Shown here: one piece after another, positions 16,372 to 25,174 of the stretch
How the letters are laid out: each line of letters begins with the position of its first letter
Numbering within the stretch: the stretch's first letter is position 1
From: Syntrophomonadaceae bacterium
Lineage (GTDB): Bacteria > Bacillota > PH28-bin88
Direction: 5' to 3'
Assembly (NCBI GenBank): GCA_018333865.1
Contig: JAGXSE010000001.1
Location: 62,001-126,000, forward strand
Length of the DNA: 64,000 bases
Notes under the pieces: generated by a model
Seen by the model: only the letters and a program-made list of their open reading frames with translations
Told to the model about the DNA's origin: nothing
The model's database searches: none
Position numbers and translations under genes: made by a program

Positions 16372-17331
16372 GTGCCAAGATTAGGGGTGTTAACAAGCGG
16401 GGGAGATGCTCCCGGAATGAATGCTGCGATTAGAGCCGTAGTTCGGATGAGTATTTACCGGGGATGGGAGCCTGTTGGTATTAACCGTGGTTTTGCTGGT
16501 CTCATCGAAGGGGATTTCCGTCCCCTCTCTTTAAGCAGTGTTGGAGACATTATTCACCGGGGAGGGACGATTCTTAGAACAGCCAGGTCCGAGGAATTTA
16601 GAAGTTCTGAGGGACGAATAACTGCCCTGAATGAAATAAAAAAGGCTGCTTTGGAGGGTTTGGTGGTAATAGGGGGGGATGGCTCTTTCCGGGGGGCATT
16701 GGAACTGCATAGAACTGGAGTAATAGTAGTAGGGGTTCCTGGCACCATAGATAATGATATTCCAGGAACTGATTATACCATAGGTTTCGATACTGCTGTA
16801 AACACAGTGTTGGATGCAATTAATAAAATCCGGGATACTGCTACATCTCATGAGCGGATTTTCATCATTGAAGTGATGGGCAGACATGCCGGAAATATTG
16901 CCTTAGTTGCAGGGATAGCAGGTGGCGCCGAATCTATTTTGATCCCCGAGGTGACACCTGATTTTGAGGATGTGGTTGCGAAAATAGAAAGAGGCAGAGC
17001 CCGCGGCAAGCTGCACAATATCATTTTGGTGGCTGAAGGGGCTGGAAGCGCCTTGGAAGTAAGCAAATATATCGAAAACAAATTGAAGGTGGAAACCAGA
17101 ATATCTATTTTAGGCCATATTCAAAGGGGCGGAAATCCTTCGGGCTTTGACCGGATGTTGGCAAGCTGTATGGGAGCCAGGGCTGTGGAACTAATCCTGG
17201 ATGGCGTAAGCGGAAAAATGGTTGCCATAAAAGCGAAGGACATCATAAGTCTTGATATGGAAGAGGCCCTAAATACGGAAAGGAAAATTGATATGAACTT
17301 ATACCGCCTGGCAGGTATCCTGGCAATTTAA
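16372..17331 (+). CDS. pfkA: 6-phosphofructokinase (ATP type)
   Basis: A 319-residue bacterial PfkA, the usual length. ATP-binding LTSGGDAPGMNAAIRAVVR, the catalytic GTIDNDIPGTDYTIGFDTA and the substrate-binding EVMGRHAGNIALVAGIAGG are intact, and HIQRGGNPSGFDRML is near the C-terminus. It phosphorylates fructose 6-phosphate. GTG 16372 follows GGAGGGTGCCTT. It is paired with pyk 77 bases downstream, as in many Firmicutes. Confidence 0.96.
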   Translation: MPRLGVLTSGGDAPGMNAAIRAVVRMSIYRGWEPVGINRGFAGLIEGDFRPLSLSSVGDIIHRGGTILRTARSEEFRSSEGRITALNEIKKAALEGLVVIGGDGSFRGALELHRTGVIVVGVPGTIDNDIPGTDYTIGFDTAVNTVLDAINKIRDTATSHERIFIIEVMGRHAGNIALVAGIAGGAESILIPEVTPDFEDVVAKIERGRARGKLHNIILVAEGAGSALEVSKYIENKLKVETRISILGHIQRGGNPSGFDRMLASCMGARAVELILDGVSGKMVAIKAKDIISLDMEEALNTERKIDMNLYRLAGILAI

Positions 17332-17358
17332 ACTGCTTCGCAGTTTCTTCTGAATGTT
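17329..17358 (+). repeat. Dispersed hairpin repeat, copy 1 (pfkA stop to pyk)
   Basis: A short hairpin AACTG-CTTCG-CAGTT followed by TCTTCTGAATGTT overlaps the pfkA stop codon. A near-identical copy lies at 25932-25960, differing by one base in the loop and one missing A. The T-poor tail makes it a weak terminator at best. Confidence 0.5.
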
Positions 17359-17408
17359 AATGCTGGCAAGGAATCCTTAACGAGAGTTTTGAATTGGAGG
17401 TAGCTGGG

Positions 17409-19160
17409 TTGAGAAGAACCAAGATAATAGGCACAATTGGGCCTGCTTCAGAAACTGTACCCATCTTACTAGACTTATTTCGAGCCGGAGTTAATGTGGC
17501 AAGGCTCAACTTTTCTCATGGTAGCCACGAAGAGCATGGGGCCAGAATAAAAGCTATCCGGCAAGCGATGATGCTTGCGAATAGCACCGTGGCTATTATG
17601 CTCGATACCAAAGGCCCTGAAATTAGGATCGGGCTCATGAAAGATGGCAAAGCATTCCTTCGTGAAGGATCGGAATTGGTGTTAACAGTTGAGGATGTTT
17701 TGGGCGATGAATCCCGGATCTCGGTGAGTTATAAGGATTTGCCTGAGGAAGTAGCGCCCGGGGATACCATTTTGATTGATGACGGCTTGATCAGCCTGGA
17801 GGTTAAATCAGTAGCAGGGTCAGATGTTCGCTGTGCGGTGTTAAATGGAGGGGAGATATCCAACCGTAAAGGTGTTAATCTGCCGGGAAAAGAGGTTAAA
17901 CTACCCTCTGTCACGGATAAAGATATTGCTGATATTCATTTTGGCATCAGGCAGCGAGTGGACTTTATCGCAGCCTCTTTTATCAGAACAGCCTCGGATG
18001 TGCTCGCTATCCGGCGAATACTAGAAGAGCAAGGGACAGATATCCATATTATAGCAAAAATTGAGAACCAGGCCGGGGTAAATAATATCGATGAAATAAT
18101 TCGGGTTTCGGATGGCATTATGGTGGCAAGAGGAGATTTGGGTGTTGAGATTCCAGCCGAGGAGGTACCTCTTGTTCAAAAAACCATTATTGAAAAATGT
18201 AACCGGGCAGGGAAAATAGTTATTACTGCTACCCAAATGCTTGATTCGATGATTAGAAACCCTCGCCCAACCAGGGCTGAAGCCAGCGATATAGCCAATG
18301 CAATTCTTGATGGTACTGACGCAATTATGTTGTCAGGGGAGACTGCTGCTGGAAAATATCCCGTTGAGTCTGTCAAGACGATGGCCCGAATTGCCACCCG
18401 AACAGAGCAGGCCTTGGAATATGCCGAACTCCTGCGAAACCGGATGACAACGCCCCAAAAAACGGTTACTGATGCCATCAGTCATGCAGCAGTTACTATT
18501 GCCAGTGAACTAAAGGTAGCTGCCATTATTACTCCTACGGCTTCAGGGTCTACATCCCGGACTGTTTCCAAATACAGACCAATGGCGCCTATTATTGCTG
18601 CAACCCCGCGAGAGGAAGTATTGCGCAAGCTGTGTGCCGTTTGGGGTGTGCAGCCCGTACTGGTTAACCGCTTATCTGGGACCGACGAAATGATCAATGC
18701 GGCTGTCAATGCTGCTTTGGAAAAAGGCTATATTAAGTCCGGCGAGTTGGCAGTAATTACCGCCGGTGTTCCGGCAGGTATTCCGGGCACTACAAACCTG
18801 ATAAAAGTTCACGTTGTTGGCGAGGTTCTTGCTAGAGGTATGGGCATCGGACAGCGTAGCGCTGTTGGGGTCATTAGAATTGCCCGGACAGCGGTTGAAG
18901 CAAACACAAAGATCCGTCCGGGTGATATTTTAGTAACCTCCAGTACAGACAAGGACTTTGTTCCAGCAATGGAAAAAGCGGCTGCAGTTATTACTGAGGT
19001 AGGCGGACTGACATCTCATGCTGCCATAGTAGGGCTTAATATGGGCATTCCGGTGGTGGTGGGAGTTGACGGGGCAACCTCCAGGTTGGATGACGGTATA
19101 ATGGTGACGGTGGACGGGTATCGAGGCCTGATTTATAAGGGTGAAACCAAGGTGATGTAA
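17409..19160 (+). CDS. pyk: Pyruvate kinase with C-terminal PEP-utilising mobile domain
   Basis: A 583-residue pyruvate kinase. The barrel shows TKIIGTIGPAS, NFSHGSHEEHG, MLDTKGPEIR, and the active-site IIAKIENQAGVNN and MVARGDLGVEIP segments. After about residue 475 there is an extra domain with GDILVTSSTDKDFVPAM and GGLTSHAAIVGLNMGIPVVV, the PEP-utilising mobile domain typical of Bacillus and Clostridia enzymes; its His is followed by AAIVG. TTG 17409 has GGAGG eight bases upstream. Together with pfkA it covers two irreversible steps of glycolysis. Confidence 0.95.
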   Translation: MRRTKIIGTIGPASETVPILLDLFRAGVNVARLNFSHGSHEEHGARIKAIRQAMMLANSTVAIMLDTKGPEIRIGLMKDGKAFLREGSELVLTVEDVLGDESRISVSYKDLPEEVAPGDTILIDDGLISLEVKSVAGSDVRCAVLNGGEISNRKGVNLPGKEVKLPSVTDKDIADIHFGIRQRVDFIAASFIRTASDVLAIRRILEEQGTDIHIIAKIENQAGVNNIDEIIRVSDGIMVARGDLGVEIPAEEVPLVQKTIIEKCNRAGKIVITATQMLDSMIRNPRPTRAEASDIANAILDGTDAIMLSGETAAGKYPVESVKTMARIATRTEQALEYAELLRNRMTTPQKTVTDAISHAAVTIASELKVAAIITPTASGSTSRTVSKYRPMAPIIAATPREEVLRKLCAVWGVQPVLVNRLSGTDEMINAAVNAALEKGYIKSGELAVITAGVPAGIPGTTNLIKVHVVGEVLARGMGIGQRSAVGVIRIARTAVEANTKIRPGDILVTSSTDKDFVPAMEKAAAVITEVGGLTSHAAIVGLNMGIPVVVGVDGATSRLDDGIMVTVDGYRGLIYKGETKVM

Positions 19161-19228
19161 TCTGGGTGGGGGGAGTTTAGTGTGTTAAGACTTCTAACTC
19201 TTTTCATCAACTCCTGTATGTTGTATTC

Positions 19229-19257
19229 TTGTGCTTGTTTGCAGGAACCTTTATAAT
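19229..19257 (+). promoter_or_regulatory. Possible sigma-A promoter for the pycB-like gene
   Basis: TATAAT at 19252-19257 is a perfect -10 box; TTGTGC 17 bases upstream is a weak -35. The gene starts at GTG 19313. Confidence 0.45.
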
Positions 19258-19312
19258 TGTAAATGAATAGCTTGCTTTGAGCAAAGCCACCATAAAAAAA
19301 GGAGGATTAACC

Positions 19313-20683
19313 GTGCAGGGTAACTATACGCCAAAGCCAGTCAAAATAACCGACACTACTTTGCGAGACGGCCATCAGTCCTTGTTGGCAACCAGAATGC
19401 GGATTGAACATATGCTCCCGATACTCCACAAGATTGATGCAATTGGCTATTATTCTCTGGAAGTATGGGGCGGAGCAACTTTCGACACCTGCTTGCGTTT
19501 CTTGGGGGAAGACCCGTGGGAACGTTTGCGGACCTTGAAAAAACACCTGAAAACACCACTGCAAATGCTGCTAAGGGGTCAAAATCTTGTTGGTTACAAA
19601 CACTTTGCAGATGATGTTGTTGAAGAGTTTGTAAAAAAATCGGTAATTAACGGGATTGATATTATCCGCATATTTGATGCGCTAAACGATGTGCGGAGTA
19701 TGAAAAAAGCTGTTGAGGTCGCCAAAGAAGCCGGAGCCCATGTGCAAGGGACGGTGTCCTATACCATTAGCCCTGTTCATACCTTTGAACACCATGCCGC
19801 CGTAGCTAAAACCCTGGAGGATTTTGGGGCGGACTCCATCTGTATTAAGGATATGGCTGGATTGATAACTCCCTTTGACGCCTTTGAACTGATTTCTTTG
19901 CTGAAATCAAGGTTAAGTATTCCAGTTCAACTGCACTGCCATTATACCAGCGGGATGGCTTCCATGGCTTACCTGAAAGCTGTTGAAGCAGGTGTGGACG
20001 CTATTGATACGGCAATATCCCCTCTCTCGTTAGGCACCTCTCAGCCTGCGACAGAAACAATGGTTGCAGCCTTAAAGAATACGCCTTATGATACGGGGCT
20101 AGATTTAATCAAGCTGTCTGAGATTGCAGAGTACTTCCGTGAAGTGCGGAAACATTATGCCGAGTTTGATGTGACAGCTAATACGGTTGATGCGAATGTG
20201 CTGATGTACCAAATCCCTGGGGGAATGATCTCAAACTTTATTTCTCAGTTGGCACAGCAAAATGCCCTGGATAAATTAAATCAAGTTTTAGAGGAAGTTC
20301 CAAGGGTTAGAAAAGACTTCGGTTATCCCCCCCTGGTAACCCCGTCCAGCCAGATTGTTGGGACCCAGGCTGTGCTGAATGTAATCGGGGGTGGCCGTTA
20401 TAAGATGGTTACCAACGAAGTGAAAGCTTATATGAAAGGGTTGTATGGTCAACCTCCTGCTCCCGTGAATGAAGAAGTCCGAAAGAAGATAATTGGCAAG
20501 GAGGAGCCAATTACATGCCGTCCGGCTGATTTGCTGGAACCCCAGTTGGAAAAAGCCAGGGCGGAAATTGGTGATCAGATCGAAAAGGAAGAAGACGTAT
20601 TGACTTATATCATGTTTCCGCAAGTGGCAAAAAAGTTTTTTGAAGACAGGGCTAATTCTAAAGTCAGCGCCTTAAATGCCTAA
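19313..20683 (+). CDS. Carboxyltransferase subunit (pyruvate carboxylase subunit B / oxaloacetate decarboxylase alpha-like), without biotin domain
   Basis: A 456-residue carboxyltransferase of the transcarboxylase 5S/PycB/OadA family: ITDTTLRDGHQSLLATRMR at the start, CIKDMAGLITP with the carboxylated-Lys region, HCHYTSGMASMAYLKA with metal-binding His, and the C-terminal PYC_OADA region to about residue 455. The biotin-carrier domain with an MKM motif that OadA and many PycB proteins carry at the C-terminus is absent, so a separate biotin protein is needed. GTG 19313 follows AAAAGGAGG. It is followed by a strong terminator. The exact carboxyl donor is open. Confidence 0.88.
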   Translation: MQGNYTPKPVKITDTTLRDGHQSLLATRMRIEHMLPILHKIDAIGYYSLEVWGGATFDTCLRFLGEDPWERLRTLKKHLKTPLQMLLRGQNLVGYKHFADDVVEEFVKKSVINGIDIIRIFDALNDVRSMKKAVEVAKEAGAHVQGTVSYTISPVHTFEHHAAVAKTLEDFGADSICIKDMAGLITPFDAFELISLLKSRLSIPVQLHCHYTSGMASMAYLKAVEAGVDAIDTAISPLSLGTSQPATETMVAALKNTPYDTGLDLIKLSEIAEYFREVRKHYAEFDVTANTVDANVLMYQIPGGMISNFISQLAQQNALDKLNQVLEEVPRVRKDFGYPPLVTPSSQIVGTQAVLNVIGGGRYKMVTNEVKAYMKGLYGQPPAPVNEEVRKKIIGKEEPITCRPADLLEPQLEKARAEIGDQIEKEEDVLTYIMFPQVAKKFFEDRANSKVSALNA

Positions 20684-20686
20684 ATA

Positions 20687-20722
20687 AATAAGCCTCACCT
20701 TTTGCCGGTGAGGCTTATTTTT
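20687..20722. terminator. Strong bidirectional terminator between pycB-like gene and minC
   Basis: AATAAGCCTCACC (20687-20699) pairs perfectly with GGTGAGGCTTATT (20707-20719), with T-runs on both strands. It serves two converging genes. Confidence 0.9.
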
Positions 20723-20724
20723 CC

Positions 20725-21411
20725 TTAAGCCAGTCTTTCAAACTTGGTGTGGGTCTCGCTTTTTGCGTCATATGGCTCGACAACGATACTGTTATTAATG
20801 ATCCGTGCAATTTCCGGCATGACCGGTCCATTGGCCTGATATTCCGGGGAGCGGGCTGCCAGGTTGGCTATGCGAAGCTGGCTGGGCTGAAGGCGATAGG
20901 CTATTATTACAGCTGTGCTGTCACCCGTGGCACCGGCATGGGCCACTCCTCGCAGCGAGCCCATGACCAGGATATTACCGCTTGCCGTGATAACACCCCC
21001 TGCATGCAGGTCTCCTAAGACAGTAACATGGCCATTATAAGTAACCGACTGTCCTGAACGCAGGCTTTGTTGAATCAAAAGACAAGGGCAGTTTTCTTCC
21101 TCAGGGGTAAGGCCTGTGCTATGATCAGGCTGAACAGCCATTTTTGCCAGGGGTTCGGATTCTCTATCATTACCGCCAGAGGTGGGAACCAAGCCATTGC
21201 TGATGCAGATGTCTAATAATTCTTCCCTCTGATCGTTGGTAAGCTTCGGAAGGCTAGGTTTGAACCAAAATCTCGCGCCGGAATAAAAGCCTTTAGCAGA
21301 ATCTAGTTTATTCAGCAAGAGCATTTTAAGCTTGTTATAATCCTGTTCTAAATCCAGTAGAATAACCAAGCCGTTACGGGTGCCTTTAATGTTTACTGCC
21401 TCACGGGTCAT
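20725..21411 (-). CDS. minC: Septum site-determining protein MinC
   Basis: A 228-residue MinC. The N-terminal domain begins VNIKGTRNGLVILLDLE, and the C-terminal beta-helix has the diagnostic SLRSGQSVTYNGHVTVLGDL, HAGGVITASGNILVMGSLRG and VAHAGATGDSTAVIIA. MinC blocks FtsZ assembly away from midcell and is placed by MinD. No minD, mreB or minE is adjacent, which is unusual because minC and minD are normally together. The gene converges on the pycB-like gene. Confidence 0.93.
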   Translation of the reverse strand: MTREAVNIKGTRNGLVILLDLEQDYNKLKMLLLNKLDSAKGFYSGARFWFKPSLPKLTNDQREELLDICISNGLVPTSGGNDRESEPLAKMAVQPDHSTGLTPEEENCPCLLIQQSLRSGQSVTYNGHVTVLGDLHAGGVITASGNILVMGSLRGVAHAGATGDSTAVIIAYRLQPSQLRIANLAARSPEYQANGPVMPEIARIINNSIVVEPYDAKSETHTKFERLA

Positions 21412-21673
21412 TTGGCAAGCCCCCTATTGTTGCAGATTAACTACATAATTCGCCGGTAAATACAAGACTTCCTGCTTAAGCAGTTATTTTTCCCGAATAT
21501 TTTCCATTGGTCCACCTGAAAGTGCAATTTGCGACATTCGACACATGATTTATTCTGCTGGTCAGCAGGAAATTTTGAAGGGAATGGGGAAAAATAATCT
21601 AGTGAGTACTGAATACTGGCCCAGGTTTTTGATAAGTTATTTCTGGCTAGAAACTGGAGGAGTGTGATAAACC

Positions 21674-21982
21674 ATGACAAGAGCTGAAATGGAAATGCAG
21701 ATTAACCTCTTGGAAAATGGGGACCAGTTTTTTGATTTGCTTAAGGCCGTGATGAGAGAGTGGCAGGGTTCACCTTGGCCCCATGAAAGAGCCAGGGCAG
21801 ATTTTGCGCGGCAGCTTTTTATCAAAGGCCTGGATATCCAAAAAGAAGGATTGGAGAAGGCAAAAGCCAGAGCGGAAAGAGGTTTTAATACCCTCTTGGA
21901 TCAACGAATGGTGAGGGAATTGGAACAAAAAATGAGTTATTGGGAAAAAAAATTAGATGAACTTGCCACTAATCAGGGCTAA
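21674..21982 (+). CDS. Hypothetical helical protein (102 aa)
   Basis: A 102-residue protein predicted to be almost all helix and highly charged, with WQGSPWPHERARADFARQLF in the middle and a coiled-coil-like C-terminus (LEQKMSYWEKKLDELA). GGAGGAG precedes ATG 21674. Its end overlaps the converging polysaccharide deacetylase gene by four bases. The 262 bases upstream, shared with divergent minC, hold two small palindromes (CTGCTTAAGCAG at 21472-21483 and a CTGCTG/CAGCAG hairpin near 21556) but no clear promoter. I do not recognise the family. Confidence 0.6.
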   Translation: MTRAEMEMQINLLENGDQFFDLLKAVMREWQGSPWPHERARADFARQLFIKGLDIQKEGLEKAKARAERGFNTLLDQRMVRELEQKMSYWEKKLDELATNQG

Positions 21983-23043
21983 TTGGCCAGGCTGCCTGTT
22001 TTCCCCAGTAATGTTGATACAGAAACAAATACCAGACCTTTCTCTTGAATACCTGAAATGATCGTTGATAAGGCAGCCAAGGTTTCTAACTTTCCTTCAT
22101 GGAGAAGAATAATATCCCCAGCTTTTGTTCTGCTGACAACCTTTTTTGCTAGGGCTTCAGCCCCTGGCCCTTTCCAGTCTTGGGGATCAACGCTCCAGGT
22201 CACGGTGCGCAATCCCTGTGCCCATGCCAATTCAGTCACCTGTTGATTGAAGCTGCCGTAAGGTGGCCGAAATAAGACTGGCTTCTTGCCGCTGATCTGC
22301 TCAAGGACTTGGTTAGCCAGCATTAACTCCCTGACAATATCCTTTTCCTGTAAGCAGGTAAGGCGCTGATGGGAAAAGGAATGATTAGCAATTTCATGTC
22401 CGGCGGTTTGAATAATTTGAATGCCTTCCGGGTACCTTTGCGCCCGTTGACCTGTTACGAAAAAAGTTGCCGGGATCCCATGGAGGGCCAAAACCTGAAG
22501 ATATTGCTTTGTCCAACGGGGGAAAGGGCCGTCATCAAAAGTGAGGGCAACCATATTATGGGTGTTTGGGACGGATCTTACCACCAACGGGATTATTTTA
22601 TGCTCAGGTTGATTCAAACCGGTTCCGGCATCTGCAGGTTTTTTTTCAGCTTCCGGCTCATTTTTTGTTATTCCATGAGCCGGAATATTGTTTAGCGGCT
22701 CTTGCGCCTTGTCATCACGCAGCTCATTGTATGCATTTTTTGTTATTCCATGAGCCGGAATATTATTTAGCGGCTCTTGCGCCTTGTCATCACGCAGCTC
22801 ATTGTATGAAAACGCCTGGTTTTCTTCGGGACAGGCCTTCTCTTCCTCCGGATTGCGCTGGTTGTATTCTGCGTGGGCTAAGGCATAGGCTGGCGGATAC
22901 TTTCCTCCTGCCGGTCCCAGTCCTATTTGTAGCAGCATTATGACAAGGACAATTTGCTGGATGAAAAACATGCTTTCAGTCGAAATCAAGCTAAAAAAAA
23001 CGCGATGATTTAGTTGAATTGACCGTAGTTTCATTGTTTGCAT
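21979..23043 (-). CDS. Polysaccharide deacetylase (NodB/CE4 family), exported
   Basis: A 354-residue protein. Residues about 20-45 are a hydrophobic export segment (VLVIMLLQIGLG), followed by a charged linker holding a 25-residue tandem duplication, then a NodB domain from about 165. CE4 motifs are visible: LTFDDGPFPRW (Asp-Asp), HEIANHSFSHQRL (metal His), RPPYGSFNQQV and, near the end, DIILLHEGK. It should remove N-acetyl groups from peptidoglycan or another wall glycan. ATG 23043 follows GGGGGG. Confidence 0.9.
   Translation of the reverse strand: MQTMKLRSIQLNHRVFFSLISTESMFFIQQIVLVIMLLQIGLGPAGGKYPPAYALAHAEYNQRNPEEEKACPEENQAFSYNELRDDKAQEPLNNIPAHGITKNAYNELRDDKAQEPLNNIPAHGITKNEPEAEKKPADAGTGLNQPEHKIIPLVVRSVPNTHNMVALTFDDGPFPRWTKQYLQVLALHGIPATFFVTGQRAQRYPEGIQIIQTAGHEIANHSFSHQRLTCLQEKDIVRELMLANQVLEQISGKKPVLFRPPYGSFNQQVTELAWAQGLRTVTWSVDPQDWKGPGAEALAKKVVSRTKAGDIILLHEGKLETLAALSTIISGIQEKGLVFVSVSTLLGKTGSLAN
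22661..22808. repeat. 75-bp in-frame tandem duplication inside the deacetylase linker
   Basis: Two copies, about 22661-22735 and 22736-22808, have a period of 75 bases and differ at about one position (ATTGTTT against ATTATTT). They encode the linker unit NELRDDKAQEPLNNIPAHG twice. The near-identity shows that the duplication is recent. Confidence 0.92.
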
Positions 23044-23160
23044 GCCCCCCGGCTATTCAGTGATATATGATATGCTGGAGGGGCAGTTAACACGACAAGT
23101 CATGCTTTTTTAATCGCGGGTGTCCCGGGGTGAAAACCCGGTTCAGATAATTTTCACGAA

Positions 23161-25035
23161 CTAGGTCTCTTTTTCTATTAGTCGGGACCACTCTTCATAG
23201 AGCCTTGTCAATTCCATACTAGTAATGGCATACTGGCTGCACAGGGATTCCAACTCACCTGGAGCTGCCTGATCAGGCATCAATGCGGTTATCTTGGAAA
23301 GATTTGCTTCTAATTCCTCGATTTGTTGTTCTATTTGCGCAAGCCCTGGGTGCTGGTTTTGGTCAGTGGTAATGGCGAAAGATTTTTTACCTGTAGTGGA
23401 TTTAGATGCTTCTTTTTGTACGGGAAGCTGGCTTTGGTTCTTCTTCCACCGATAATAGTCATAATTACCCGGATATTCTTTAAGGGTTCCATCTTCCAGC
23501 TCCAGGATGCGGTCAACTAACCGATTGAGAAAATAACGGTCATGAGAAACCATCAGGATAGTGCCGGGATATTCCAAAAATACTTCCTCCAGTACCTCCC
23601 GTGCCTTGATGTCTAAATGATTGGTAGGCTCATCCAATAGCAGGAAGTTTGCGCCTGTTAGGCAAAGTTTTGCCAGCATGAGCCGGGTCCGTTCACCACC
23701 ACTAAGCTGGCCAATTTTTTTATATACTTCATCACCGGAAAACATAAATTGGCCTAATAGATTTCTTGCCCGATCCAATGTAGTCGGACTGTTTTTAAGA
23801 ATCTCATCCAGCAAGGTAGCTTCACGGTTCAAAGTTTCGTGTTCTTGGGCGAAGTAGCCGGTCTTTACCCGTTGGCCCAAAACAATATTTCCCGCCAGAG
23901 GATGCAAAATACCCAAGATGCATTTTATAAGAGTAGTTTTGCCGCTGCCGTTTTCTCCTAACAGGGCAACTCTTTCTCCCCGGAGTATTTCCATGTTAAG
24001 GCCGGAAATAACAGGTTCGCTATTATAACCCACAGCTAGATCCTTTGCGGACAGCACTTTATCTGCGCTGGCAGCTAATGGGGTTAATCGAAAGCTGAAC
24101 CAGCGGCTTTGATGGGGTTTTTCTAATCTGGCCATCCGTTCCAGGCGGTTTTCCCTGCTTTTTGCCTGGCGGTAGTTCTGGCCGGCATGGTTTCTCCGGA
24201 TAAATTCTTTTGTTTTTTCGATTGTGACTTGTTGTTTGGCGTACTCTTTTTCCATGGACGCAGTTTTCAATGCTTTTTGCTCCGCAAACCTGGAATAGTT
24301 TCCATAATAAGCAGAGATTTGACCGTTTTCAAGGTCCAGGATCCGTTCTGCTACCTGATCGAGAAAGTATCTGTCGTGGGAAACAACTAAAACTGCTCCT
24401 GGATATTGGGTCAAAAAGCTCTCCAGCCATTCAACAGCTTTCATATCCAAGTAGTTTGTCGGTTCATCTAGGATAACAAGGTCTGGTTCTCGCAGCAGCA
24501 TTTTAGCGAGGGCCAATCTGGTCTTCTGTCCCCCGCTGAACTCCTTGATAGCGCGCTGCAAATCTGCTTCTCCAAAACCTAATCCTCCTACAACAGCCTT
24601 GATTCTTGCTTCAAAAGAATAGCCGCCGGCATATTCATACTTGGTTGTCATCGAGCTATAGGCAGCTAAAACCTGTTTCAGGTCCTGCGGGTTTTCGTAA
24701 ACTTGGGGGTTGCTCATTTCCTGCTCCAGGAGGGCGATCTGCATCCTCAGATCCGACAAATCCTGAAATTCACTCAACATAGTCTCCCATACATTTTGAT
24801 GTTCTGGCAAATCGGCCCCTTGAGCCAGGTAACCGACACGAGCCCCGCTGGTTAAAACGACCTGGCCCTTATCAGGCAGGAGTTCTCCGGTTAAGCATCT
24901 AAGCAAGGTGGTCTTTCCAGCTCCGTTAGGGCCTACCAAGCCGATGCGCTCTTTCACGTTAATATAGAAATTGATATTTGCAAGCACAATTTGATCGCCA
25001 AAACTTTTAGAAACCTCTTGTATCTTTACTAGCAT
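23161..25035 (-). CDS. ABC-F family ATPase (YdiF/Uup type)
   Basis: A 624-residue soluble protein with two ABC domains and no membrane segment. Walker A motifs are GPNGAGKTT and GENGSGKTT, signatures FSGGQKTRLALAKM and LSGGERTRLMLAKL, and Walker B VILDEPTNYLD and LLLDEPTNHLD. A charged linker of about 75 residues joins them (IRRNHAGQNYRQAKSRENRL), and a coiled-coil C-terminal extension follows. ABC-F proteins act on ribosomes, in translation quality control or antibiotic protection. Start ATG 25035. No resistance-specific feature is evident. Confidence 0.93.
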   Translation of the reverse strand: MLVKIQEVSKSFGDQIVLANINFYINVKERIGLVGPNGAGKTTLLRCLTGELLPDKGQVVLTSGARVGYLAQGADLPEHQNVWETMLSEFQDLSDLRMQIALLEQEMSNPQVYENPQDLKQVLAAYSSMTTKYEYAGGYSFEARIKAVVGGLGFGEADLQRAIKEFSGGQKTRLALAKMLLREPDLVILDEPTNYLDMKAVEWLESFLTQYPGAVLVVSHDRYFLDQVAERILDLENGQISAYYGNYSRFAEQKALKTASMEKEYAKQQVTIEKTKEFIRRNHAGQNYRQAKSRENRLERMARLEKPHQSRWFSFRLTPLAASADKVLSAKDLAVGYNSEPVISGLNMEILRGERVALLGENGSGKTTLIKCILGILHPLAGNIVLGQRVKTGYFAQEHETLNREATLLDEILKNSPTTLDRARNLLGQFMFSGDEVYKKIGQLSGGERTRLMLAKLCLTGANFLLLDEPTNHLDIKAREVLEEVFLEYPGTILMVSHDRYFLNRLVDRILELEDGTLKEYPGNYDYYRWKKNQSQLPVQKEASKSTTGKKSFAITTDQNQHPGLAQIEQQIEELEANLSKITALMPDQAAPGELESLCSQYAITSMELTRLYEEWSRLIEKET

Positions 25036-25174
25036 TATATCCCCCGCTCCTGTATTCTCTTCTAAAATAATAACATATTTACTCGCAGGAGTTCTGTACT
25101 TGCCAGCGAAAAATATTATATCGATTAAAAATAATCTTATTTATAACCGTTTTGTAAAAAGGAGGAGTTTAGTC

